Shown here: piece by piece, positions 45,232-53,101 of the stretch
Layout of the letters: every line of letters starts with the position of its first letter
How positions within the stretch are numbered: position 1 is the stretch's first letter
Source of the DNA: Komarekiella atlantica HA4396-MV6
Lineage (GTDB): Bacteria > Cyanobacteriota > Cyanobacteriia > Cyanobacteriales > Nostocaceae
Direction: 5' to 3'
DNA length: 64,000 nt
Assembly: GCA_019359395.1 (NCBI GenBank)
Contig: JAHHHK010000033.1
Coordinates: forward strand, 1-64,000
The notes under the pieces: generated by a model
Told to the model about the DNA's origin: nothing
The model's database searches: none
Seen by the model: the letters and a program-made list of their open reading frames with translations, nothing else
Made by a program: the position numbers and the translations under genes

Positions 45232-46611
45232 TTAGTTGACCCCTATTTTTTGTAAAACTTCTTTAGCTAACATCTCAAATTCCATAGCAGATTGTTGAGC
45301 GTTGGTTTTTGAATCTGCATATTTAATAATTGATCTTGGATCTGGATATTCTAAATCTCCAACTGTTATTGTATTATTCATACATTCTGAAAGAGCAGTT
45401 CTATCATAAATAACTGCTTCCATTAAAGGAAGATTATATCGCTCAGATATAGTACTTCTTTGCCTTGGAAAAGTGTACTGCAAAAATTTAGAATTAGTTG
45501 AAATTTTAGAAGCGAGAACTCCTATTATATTAATAGGTTCCTTGCTCATAAGCCCTTTATATTCATTAATTTGCTTAATAAAGTTTTTAACTGTTGGTAA
45601 ACCTTGGTTGGCAAATGGTTTTAAATCCGAAGGAATTATCAAATAATCAGAAGCAATTAGGGCAACTTCAGCATAATAATCCCTTGATGGAGGTGTATCA
45701 ATAATTACGATATCATAATGAGGTTCTATGATTTTGAGCTTAGAAATTAGTCTGCTTCTGCTAACTGCTATTTTATTTAGCTTATCTTGTTTATCGATCA
45801 AGTTAATATGTGAAGGAACAACATCTATTTCTGGATCATTAAAATAATTAGACTGGCGTAGAATTTCTGGTATGAAGTTAAAATCTGCTGATTCTAATAA
45901 ATGAGAAATATTTTGCTCTCGCAAATCATCATCTTCTTCAAATTGAAATTTTATTAAGCCTGTAGCAAACGTAGTATTTGCCTGAGAATCTATATCAATC
46001 AAAAGTACACTTTTACCTTTTTTTCTCAATGCAGCTGCAAGATTTACTGCAACAGTAGTTTTACCAACACCACCTTTATTATGATAAATCGCAATTGTTT
46101 TCATTGAATATTGCCTCTCAATTTGAAAGTTTAAATTATTTTCTGATATTTGTATTTGTAAATTTTCTATCAGATTTTCTTCTTTTATGCTGTCTCTACC
46201 AATCAAGTTTTTAATTTTATCTATCTTTGTCTCAACTTCTTTTCCATAACACTGAAATACTAGCTGAACATCATTTTTAATTTTTTCATAGATTCTGATC
46301 TCTCTTCCATTAGTTAGCAGCCCATACCTTACATTCAAGCTTGTTAAATAATGCCTGAGCCGGAGGACGTGATTATTTAAGTTTTGTTTAGGATGCTTCG
46401 CCTCCATGACCACGCTCAGTGGTGAGTTGGCATCTAAAACTAAGGGAATTACTTGTGCGGCAAATGCCAAGAAGTCTAAGCGGATGCTACCAAGGGCAAC
46501 TTCTTGATGCCAGGTATCAGGAGTATACCCTAGCTGTGGTAGCAAATATTGCACTATGAGTTTGCTTTCAACTTCGCTTTCGTTACGACACAGCTCAGGA
46601 TTAAAAAGCAA
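45232..46611 (-). CDS. PD-(D/E)XK nuclease (HsdR_N-like) fused to ParA ATPase
   Basis: A 459-residue fusion. The N-terminal domain (about 8-120) matches the N-terminal nuclease of type I restriction HsdR: conserved Glu in ESEVESK (11-15), then LGY, Asp46 in SIRLDFLAF, and Glu70/Lys72 in VVMEAKHP, all present. After a linker (about 120-168) comes a ParA/MinD ATPase beginning MKTIAIYHNKGGVGKTTVAV, with the deviant Walker A near 182, IDIDSQAN and VIIDTPPS. The whole length is in one frame, and an internal Met at the ATPase start could also allow separate translation. It heads a three-gene operon with ParB-like and Z-alpha-like genes. Self or foreign DNA cleavage controlled by ParA is a hypothesis. 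Confidence 0.85.
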   Translation of the reverse strand: MLFNPELCRNESEVESKLIVQYLLPQLGYTPDTWHQEVALGSIRLDFLAFAAQVIPLVLDANSPLSVVMEAKHPKQNLNNHVLRLRHYLTSLNVRYGLLTNGREIRIYEKIKNDVQLVFQCYGKEVETKIDKIKNLIGRDSIKEENLIENLQIQISENNLNFQIERQYSMKTIAIYHNKGGVGKTTVAVNLAAALRKKGKSVLLIDIDSQANTTFATGLIKFQFEEDDDLREQNISHLLESADFNFIPEILRQSNYFNDPEIDVVPSHINLIDKQDKLNKIAVSRSRLISKLKIIEPHYDIVIIDTPPSRDYYAEVALIASDYLIIPSDLKPFANQGLPTVKNFIKQINEYKGLMSKEPINIIGVLASKISTNSKFLQYTFPRQRSTISERYNLPLMEAVIYDRTALSECMNNTITVGDLEYPDPRSIIKYADSKTNAQQSAMEFEMLAKEVLQKIGVN

Positions 46612-47116
46612 TATTTTTTACCTCTAAAAAATTAAAATTATTGGTAATAACGGGATTTACGTTCGATTATGGCATAGCGTTAATTGTCTTGAGTAATAAA
46701 AAATACTTATAAATATTTAATAAATTATAATATAGGTAGTGTTTCCACTGGGAATTTAGCTATTTCTGAGAGCTAGCCATGTTCAAAATTATTAGGCTAA
46801 GTCAAAGCGAAATGCCGTAAGGACACACATCATCTGTGTATCTCTACCAACGACATGTGAACTTTAGTATAAGTTCCCAACTTAAGTTCACAGGTTAGAT
46901 AAGTGTAGACGTATACTTCAGGGGAACGAGTTTTTTCTTTGCCAGCGTTGCATAATTCAGACCGGGTTGCTATATAATTTGACTGCCTCAATTGAGGAAA
47001 CATGACTCAAGCGACTCTTTTGAGTCCCGGAAAATATTAAATTTAACGGAAGTTTCAATTGTTCAGCAGGGGTGTACGCTACCTAGATGGGAAAGCGTCA
47101 TCAGAGGAATTAACCA
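46612..47116. promoter_or_regulatory. Divergent regulatory region between the two ParA genes
   Basis: 505 bases with no gene. A perfect 12-base palindrome CCTCAATTGAGG (46986-46997) lies just upstream of a hairpin GACTCAA / TTGAGTC (47004-47026). A short hairpin ACACATCATCTGTGT lies near 46826. TTGCAT (46948) and TATAAT (46973-46978), 19 bases apart, could be a promoter for the plus-strand ParA. Paired palindromes near ParA genes are typical places for ParB-type or autorepressor binding, but that is inference. Confidence 0.5.
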
Positions 47117-48001
47117 ATGGGATATGTAATTGCTACTGCAAATATGAAAGGTGGTGTAGGGAAAACTACCCTTACCGTCAACTTAGCGACTTGTTTAGCG
47201 AAAAATCATGGTAAGCGGGTGCTTGTTCTTGATTTAGATAGCCAAATTAGTGCCACACTCAGTCTGATGTCACCTTTGGATTTTGCCAAGCGTCGCAAAC
47301 AAAGACTCACATTTAGATATCTGATAGATGAAGTTGTCAATCCAGAACCAAACGCAAAACTGACGATTCAAGAGATAATTCAATCTCAAGTTTGTAATCT
47401 ACCTGGACTAGATTTATTACCGGGAGATATCGACTTGTATGATGAATTTGTTGTCTCAGAAATGCTGCATCAACAAGCAGTTGCTTTGGGTGAACAGGAC
47501 TTTGAAACGATTTGGAATCGCTTTGAAAGAGTTTTGATTAATAACATCTTAAAATCTGTTCGCCAAGACTATGATTTTATCCTCCTGGATTGCGCCCCTG
47601 GCTATAATCTATTGACTCGTAGCGCTTTAGCTGGTAGTGATTTCTATATACTTCCTGCTAAACCAGAACCTTTATCTGTGGTGGGTATTCAATTACTGGA
47701 AAGACGGATTGCTCAATTAAAAGACAGTCACGGAAATGAAACCAAGATAAATATAAAAATGCTAGGAATTGTATTCAGCATGTCCAATGCTAACCTGCTC
47801 ACTGGCAGATATTATAAACAAGTTATGCACCGCGTTGTTGAAGATTTTGGCGTAGAAAAAATTTGTAAAACTCAAATACCAGTTGATGTCAATGTTGCTA
47901 AAGCTGTTGATAGTTTTATGCCAGTTGTTTTAAATGCTCCCCAATCATCTGGTTCTAAAGCATTCTTTCAGTTAACTCAGGAGTTGTTGCAAAAGTTGTA
48001 A
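47117..48001 (+). CDS. ParA family ATPase
   Basis: A 294-residue ParA/Soj-type ATPase: MGYVIATANMKGGVGKTTLT with the deviant Walker A Lys, then VLVLDLDSQISATLSL (Walker A' Asp) and YDFILLDCAPGYNLLTR (Walker B). PEPLSVVGIQLLERRI and a C-terminal helical segment follow. It has a roughly 60-residue insertion (about 55-115) not seen in minimal ParAs. No partner ParB lies downstream; the nearest is in the divergent operon on the other side of 46612-47116. It may partition cargo or cell-pole structures rather than DNA. The ATG at 47117 has a GAGG site eight bases upstream. Confidence 0.9.
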   Translation: MGYVIATANMKGGVGKTTLTVNLATCLAKNHGKRVLVLDLDSQISATLSLMSPLDFAKRRKQRLTFRYLIDEVVNPEPNAKLTIQEIIQSQVCNLPGLDLLPGDIDLYDEFVVSEMLHQQAVALGEQDFETIWNRFERVLINNILKSVRQDYDFILLDCAPGYNLLTRSALAGSDFYILPAKPEPLSVVGIQLLERRIAQLKDSHGNETKINIKMLGIVFSMSNANLLTGRYYKQVMHRVVEDFGVEKICKTQIPVDVNVAKAVDSFMPVVLNAPQSSGSKAFFQLTQELLQKL

Positions 48002-48013
48002 ATAGTAGCTAGT

Positions 48014-48077
48014 TTTGTGTCTTAGTGCCTTTGTGGTGAAAAAAATTTCGTAACCACAGAGACACAAAGACACAGAG
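48014..48077. repeat. Dispersed inverted repeat between convergent ParA and ileS genes
   Basis: TTTGTGTCTTAGTGCC and the following TTTGTGGT pair, at about 20 of 24 positions, with ACCACAGAG...ACACAAAGACACAGAG around an AT-rich loop. This type of repeat is frequent in Nostoc intergenic regions and may double as a bidirectional terminator. Confidence 0.7.
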
Positions 48078-48088
48078 AAGTTTCTTTT

Positions 48089-51082
48089 TTAGAACTCTCC
48101 GGCTAAGGCTGCAACGCAACGTTCGCAAATTAGGGGATGTTCTGCTGATTCTCCCACATGGGTGGAGTAGTTCCAGCAGCGATCGCACTTCTCCCCTTCT
48201 GCATTCACTACCCCAATTCCCCAGGTATCTGAGTGCAAGTTGTATTTTACTCCTTCTAGTTTGTCAGGAGAATCTAACAATTCTACTTGGGAGGTAAGGA
48301 ATAGATAGCGGAGTTCATCGATACCGTTACCGATGGCTTGATTTAGTGCTTTTACTGAGGAGCGTAACTGCCCATCAGCTATATAGAGAAGGGCTTTTGC
48401 TTCCAAGGAAGAACCAATCATCTTTTCTATTCTGGCTTGTTCTAGCACCTTATTTACATCAGTGCGGATTTGCCGGACTTGTTGCCAAAATCCTGCTATT
48501 TCTGGATTACGCCATTTTTGGTCTACCTGCACCCAACCGGCTTCAAACACTGATTTGTAAGGTGTTTTGTAAGGGAGATATTGCCAGATATCTTCGGCAG
48601 TGTGGCATAATACTGGGGCGATCGCTCGTGCTAAATTTTCTAAAGCTATCTTCAGCACTGTTTGACAGCTGCGACGGCGAAAAGCATTCGGGGCGCTGAT
48701 GTACAACCTATCTTTGGCAACATCTAAATAGAAGTTGGATAAATCCACCACGCAGAAATTCTGTACTGTTTGGAAAAAGCGAAAGAATTGGAAACTGTCA
48801 AAGGCTTCTGTGACTTCCTCAAATACCTCGGTGATGCGGTGCAACATATAGCGGTCGAGTTCCGGTAAGTTTTCTAAAGGTACTGCATCTTTTTCGGGGT
48901 CGAAATCATGCAAGCTACCCAACAAGAACCGCGCTGTATTGCGAATTTTACCTCTGACATCATTTAGCTGCTTGATGATGTTTTTACCAATACGGACATC
49001 AGAGGAATAATCTACCGATGATACCCACAACCGCAATACATCTGCACCATAAGGCGGTTCTGCTTTTTGATTTTTCCCGCCTTCAATGATTGTATTTGGG
49101 TCAAGCACATTTCCTTCTGACTTGCTCATCTTCCGCCCTTGTTCATCTAAAACAAAGCCGTGAGTCAAGACGGTTTTGTAAGGCGCAATGTCATTAACTG
49201 CTACACTGGTAAGCAAACTTGACTGGAACCAACCGCGATGTTGGTCAGAACCTTCCAAATATAAATCAGCTGGGTAGTGCAATTCTGGACGCTGCTTTAA
49301 TACAGCTGCCCAAGATGAACCAGAATCAAACCATACATCCATTGTGTCTGTACCTCTGCGGTAAGACCGACCATTATTTCTGTAAGATTCTGGCAATAAA
49401 TCAATTACCGACAATTCCCACCAAGCATCAGAACCTTTTTCAGCGATAATTGCTTGGACGTGGTTGATAGTTTCCTCATTTAGCAGTGGTTCCCCAGTTT
49501 CTTCGTCGTAGAAAACGGGAATTGGTACACCCCAAGCACGTTGACGGGAGATACACCAATCAGAACGTTCCGCTACCATTGGCGTGATGCGATTTTCACC
49601 TTGGGCTGGAATCCATTTTACCGTAGCGATCGCCTTTAATGCTTCCTCCCTAAATCCCTCTACCGAAGCAAACCATTGTTCAGTAGCGCGGAAAATCGTC
49701 GGCTTTTTCGTCCGCCAATCGTAGGGATATTTGTGTTGGTAAGGTTCTTCTTTCAACAAAGAACCCGCCGCCGTCAGCGCATCAATCACCGCTTGATTTC
49801 CATCACCCAGCACATTCAACCCAGCAAACTCTCCCGCCTCTTGAGTAAAGTTGCCATTATCATCTACTGGTGCAAGAATGGGTAAACCATAACGCTGACC
49901 GACTATGTAATCTTCTTGACCATGACCGGGGGCAGTGTGTACCAACCCAGTACCCGACTCAGTAGTGATATAGTCACCACCCATAACAATCGGACTTTCA
50001 CGGTCAAATAGCGGATGACGGTAGGTAGTATGTTCTAAATCTTTCCCTTTGAACGTTGCTTTTACACTTAACTCAACCCCCAACGTCGAAGATAAAAGTT
50101 CCACCAACTCAGCAGCTACAATGAGATACTTAAATCCTCTCTGCGCTACGGACACTTTGCTCAAGTCGGGAAACCCGCCCACGCAAGTGTCCTCCTCCGC
50201 GTCTCTGCGTGACACTTCCACCACCGCGTAATTCAAATCCGCATTCACCGCCACAGCTAAATTCCCCGGAATCGTCCAAGGCGTAGTTGTCCAAATAGCC
50301 ACACCTAAATCTGACTGATATTCTCCCAACAGCGGTTTAACCGCCTCTGCCAAGCTCGTAATTGGAAAAGCTGCATAGATACTGCGGGAGATGTGACCTT
50401 CTGGATATTCCAACTCAGCTTCAGCCAAAGCAGTTTTAGAACTGGGACTCCAGTGAACAGGCTTCAAACCACGATAGATGAACCCTTTCAAGAACATCTC
50501 ACCAAACACACCAATTTGCGCCGCTTCGTATTCCGGCTGCAAAGTTAGATAAGGATGTTCAAAATCGCCCCACATCCCAAAGCGTATACAACTTTTGCTT
50601 TGGTCTGCTACTGCTTCTAGTGCAAATTGTTTAGCTTTTTGCCGCAATTGTAAAGGCGTTAAGTTTTGCCGTTCTGCTGATTTCATATTCTGCAAAACTT
50701 TCAATTCAATTGGCAAGCCGTGACAATCCCAACCAGGTACATAGCGAATCTTACGCCCTTTTAACAGTTGGTAGCGATTAATAATATCTTTAAGAATTTT
50801 ACCCAAAGCATGACCGCTATGCAGAGAACCATTAGCATAGGGAGGCCCATCGTGCAGTATAAATAATTCGCCGGGGTTATTTTCGGAGAGGCGATCATAA
50901 ATTTTATTTTCTTCCCAAAATTTTTGGATTTCAGGCTCACGCTTGATAGCGTTTGCCCGCATATCAAAATTAGTCTTTGGTAAGTTTACAGTATCTTTAT
51001 AGCTTCCTGATTCGGTCACAGTCTCATGCCTAAGATTAGTTGTGCAGGTTTTATCAATTATAGAAGATGGCATCAAAACCAA
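48089..51082 (-). CDS. ileS: Isoleucyl-tRNA synthetase, with an in-frame repeat-like insertion
   Basis: A class I synthetase of 997 residues that charges tRNA-Ile and edits misactivated Val. Visible are the HIGH-type motif (GSLHSGHALGK), the editing-domain TTTPWTIPGNLAVAV, WCISRQRAWGVPIPV, GRKMSKSEGN (KMSKS) and a C-terminal zinc site CDRCWNYSTHVG...CERC. Residues about 289-315 (SRRDAEEDTCVGGFPDLSKV and the following SVAQRG) are unusual: their DNA (about 50138-50215) looks like an interspersed Nostoc hairpin repeat inserted in frame into the CP1 editing domain. The frame starts at ATG 51082; a GTG at 51019 (VTESGSYKDTVNLPKT) fits the family start better. Confidence 0.96.
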   Translation of the reverse strand: MVLMPSSIIDKTCTTNLRHETVTESGSYKDTVNLPKTNFDMRANAIKREPEIQKFWEENKIYDRLSENNPGELFILHDGPPYANGSLHSGHALGKILKDIINRYQLLKGRKIRYVPGWDCHGLPIELKVLQNMKSAERQNLTPLQLRQKAKQFALEAVADQSKSCIRFGMWGDFEHPYLTLQPEYEAAQIGVFGEMFLKGFIYRGLKPVHWSPSSKTALAEAELEYPEGHISRSIYAAFPITSLAEAVKPLLGEYQSDLGVAIWTTTPWTIPGNLAVAVNADLNYAVVEVSRRDAEEDTCVGGFPDLSKVSVAQRGFKYLIVAAELVELLSSTLGVELSVKATFKGKDLEHTTYRHPLFDRESPIVMGGDYITTESGTGLVHTAPGHGQEDYIVGQRYGLPILAPVDDNGNFTQEAGEFAGLNVLGDGNQAVIDALTAAGSLLKEEPYQHKYPYDWRTKKPTIFRATEQWFASVEGFREEALKAIATVKWIPAQGENRITPMVAERSDWCISRQRAWGVPIPVFYDEETGEPLLNEETINHVQAIIAEKGSDAWWELSVIDLLPESYRNNGRSYRRGTDTMDVWFDSGSSWAAVLKQRPELHYPADLYLEGSDQHRGWFQSSLLTSVAVNDIAPYKTVLTHGFVLDEQGRKMSKSEGNVLDPNTIIEGGKNQKAEPPYGADVLRLWVSSVDYSSDVRIGKNIIKQLNDVRGKIRNTARFLLGSLHDFDPEKDAVPLENLPELDRYMLHRITEVFEEVTEAFDSFQFFRFFQTVQNFCVVDLSNFYLDVAKDRLYISAPNAFRRRSCQTVLKIALENLARAIAPVLCHTAEDIWQYLPYKTPYKSVFEAGWVQVDQKWRNPEIAGFWQQVRQIRTDVNKVLEQARIEKMIGSSLEAKALLYIADGQLRSSVKALNQAIGNGIDELRYLFLTSQVELLDSPDKLEGVKYNLHSDTWGIGVVNAEGEKCDRCWNYSTHVGESAEHPLICERCVAALAGEF
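50138..50216. repeat. Repeat-like segment inside the ileS editing domain
   Basis: GGACACTTTGC pairs with GCAAGTGTCC (one bulge) around an inner GGGAAACCC hairpin, next to GCGTCTCTGCGTGACAC, a phrase seen in dispersed Nostoc repeats. It keeps the ileS reading frame and adds about 26 codons. Confidence 0.65.
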
Positions 51083-51218
51083 AATTTGCTATGTTATTCA
51101 CCTTTACAAAGCTAGGCGGGCAAGTCTAGGTATGACTCAGAGAAAGGCACTACAAATAGCTGGCAGCTTCTCTTTAGAAACGATGTTCTAAAATTATAGT
51201 CTGACTCGAAACAGTCTT

Positions 51219-51503
51219 ATGAAGCTAACCCTGAACTTGCCACCAGAATTAGAACAGTATCTTGCACATGAAGCTAAACAGCAAGGACTTTCTGTGGAAA
51301 CATATACTTTGCAGATTTTGCAAAAATATATTTTGCAGAAAGAGAAACAGTCTAAGTTGATAAACGTGCTTCAGTCTTGGATTGATGAAGGTGACGCTGA
51401 TGAGCAGCAAGAAACAGGAGAGTACTTAATTCATGCTTTGGATGAAGATCGATTATCTGATCGTAAATTGTTTCCTGCTGAGTTAAAAGGTATAACTTGG
51501 TGA
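51219..51503 (+). CDS. Antitoxin of a PIN-type toxin-antitoxin pair
   Basis: A 94-residue protein whose N-terminus (MKLTLNLPPELEQYLAHEAK, then QQGLSVETYTLQIL) has the ribbon-helix-helix pattern of DNA-binding antitoxins. The acidic C-terminal half (WIDEGDADEQQETGEYL, DEDRLSDRKLFP) should wrap the toxin. It overlaps the PIN-domain gene by four bases (GTGA), the usual coupled arrangement. Such antitoxins repress their own promoter, which should lie in 51083-51218. The pair lies in the space upstream of ileS. Confidence 0.85.
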   Translation: MKLTLNLPPELEQYLAHEAKQQGLSVETYTLQILQKYILQKEKQSKLINVLQSWIDEGDADEQQETGEYLIHALDEDRLSDRKLFPAELKGITW

Positions 51504-51952
51504 GCCAGGTTATTCTGTTAGATGCAGGGCCAATCGGTCTAGTCACAAATCCAAAGCTATCACCTAAAAGCATTGCTTGCACCCAATGGCTACAAATACT
51601 CGTTTCCTTCGGAAGTCGCGTTATAATTCCTGAAATCGCCGATTATGAAGTGCGGCGAGAATTATTACGAGCAAACAAAGTTAAAGGTATTGCTCGCTTA
51701 GATGAGTTAATTCAACTTCTAGAATATCTACCAATCACAACATCTGCAATGCGTCAAGCTGCATTATTGTGGGCACAAGCTCGTCAACAAGGACAACCAA
51801 CAGCTGGTGATAAGACAATTGACGGGGACATAATTTTAGTAGCTCAAGCTGTAACTCTTACTGTTTCAGACGTAGTAATTGCAACAACTAACGTTGGTCA
51901 CTTATCTAGATTTGTTTCAGCCGATTTGTGGCAGAACATTAAAACAAGTTGA
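51500..51952 (+). CDS. PIN-domain toxin (VapC-like)
   Basis: About 150 residues. PIN-fold acids visible are the first Asp in VILLDAGPIG, Glu in IPEIADYEVRREL, Asp in DKTIDGDIILVAQA, and a late VVIATTNVGHLSRF. In that last segment the usual final Asp is replaced by an Asn (TTN), as in some PIN subfamilies. Family members cut RNA with Mg2+. I use the GTG at 51500; a TTG at 51497 is the only alternative, and both overlap the antitoxin stop. It is followed by a hairpin shared with convergent ycf66. Confidence 0.85.
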   Translation: MSQVILLDAGPIGLVTNPKLSPKSIACTQWLQILVSFGSRVIIPEIADYEVRRELLRANKVKGIARLDELIQLLEYLPITTSAMRQAALLWAQARQQGQPTAGDKTIDGDIILVAQAVTLTVSDVVIATTNVGHLSRFVSADLWQNIKTS

Positions 51953-51994
51953 GTGAAACCCAGCATCAAGTTTAGATTAACGTTGGGTTTCACT
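51952..51994. terminator. Bidirectional hairpin between the PIN toxin and ycf66 genes
   Basis: A perfect 11-bp stem (AGTGAAACCCA / TGGGTTTCACT) separates the two convergent genes. It starts in the toxin stop codon region. T runs are short on both sides. Confidence 0.6.
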
Positions 51995-51998
51995 AAAT

Positions 51999-52739
51999 TT
52001 AACTAGCCTGGTTATCAGGCGGTACTACATCAGGTGGTATTTCTGCTGGGGGAGCAAGTACTGCATCTGGAGCAATTTCTTCTACAGGAATCGGTTGTGT
52101 GTCCTCAATTTCTACATCTGCTTGCGCTGCTTCCACCAATTCGGGAGATGGGGGATTGGGTGGAATGGCTTCAGGTACATTCTCGATTTTTGCTTCGGTA
52201 TCAGTAGTAGTTACCGCGTTCTCTGCTGTCTGTTCTGGTATGGGAGTAGTTTTGTCTACAATCTCAACAATAGGTTGCTCTGTTAGTACAGAGGTAATAT
52301 CTTTAGGTTTGGGAGTGGGTGTTTTTTTACTTGCATTCTGTTGCACCTTGCCTTTGACGCCACTGAAGGTGTTACTAAGTCCCTGTTGCAACTGAGCAAG
52401 TCGTTGCTGAACAGACAACTTATTCACCTGTTCCTGAATGCTAGTTTTTACTGTCTCAGGACTCGGTACTTGGGTTTGTTGTAGCAGTGGGGTTAGTTGC
52501 CGACGTAATGAAAGAGTTTGCCAGCCAAACCAAACCAAAAGAGCCACACTCGCCACATGACCCAGCAATAACCCTCCAGAAATGCGTGGTGCAAACACCC
52601 ATAATACTAAAGCGTAAAAAAGTCCTACACCGCTCCACATAAAGTCATTCTTACGGTGGATTTCTGGAAAAAAGAAAGCTGCTATGTAAATGGCTAAACT
52701 ACCAAGACCGACCACTAAAGCAAGGACATATGCCAGCAT
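51999..52739 (-). CDS. Ycf66 family protein
   Basis: A 246-residue thylakoid- or plasma-membrane protein. Its N-terminal 85 residues contain three hydrophobic segments (MLAYVLALVVGLGSLAIYIA, WSGVGLFYALVLWVFA, LLLGHVASVALLVWFGW), the family domain. The same gene occurs in some chloroplast genomes as ycf66. A long acidic, Pro/Thr-rich cytoplasmic tail follows (about 95-246) and varies in length among cyanobacteria. Biochemical function is unknown to me. It lies next to repeat tracts in its upstream region. Confidence 0.88.
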   Translation of the reverse strand: MLAYVLALVVGLGSLAIYIAAFFFPEIHRKNDFMWSGVGLFYALVLWVFAPRISGGLLLGHVASVALLVWFGWQTLSLRRQLTPLLQQTQVPSPETVKTSIQEQVNKLSVQQRLAQLQQGLSNTFSGVKGKVQQNASKKTPTPKPKDITSVLTEQPIVEIVDKTTPIPEQTAENAVTTTDTEAKIENVPEAIPPNPPSPELVEAAQADVEIEDTQPIPVEEIAPDAVLAPPAEIPPDVVPPDNQAS

Positions 52740-52773
52740 TATTTGGTTACTCCTTATTGCGTCCTTTGACTAG

Positions 52774-52921
52774 GATTGGGTACTGGGCATCGGGTACTGG
52801 GTATTTGGTATTGGATACTGCGTGTTAGATACTAGGAAAATAAAACTAACTTTAATGAATTAAATATCTTCCTAGTCCCCAATCCCCAGCCCTCAGTCCC
52901 TAGTCCCCAATCCCCAGTTCC
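52774..52921. repeat. Degenerate short tandem repeats upstream of gnd
   Basis: Two blocks. The first (52774-52836) is built of GGGTACTGG- and GGTATT-like units. The second (52871-52921) contains TAGTCCCCAATCCCCAG twice (52873-52889 and 52901-52917, identical). This is the heptamer-type STRR class found in heterocystous cyanobacteria. The gap 52740-53101 otherwise holds only the gnd promoter region. Confidence 0.8.
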
Positions 52922-53101
52922 ATAAATAACAATTTTGCAAGTCAATTGTTGATTTAGATACAATTTAGAATTAATTATCTATGTTAGTTGTGGATTTTTG
53001 TCGTTTATATCAACTCTTAAGGTCTTCTTTAGGAGAGAAGCGAAAATCTCGGACTACCCTTAAAGATAAAAGGATCTGCAAGAGTTAGCCAAACATAGTT
53101 T

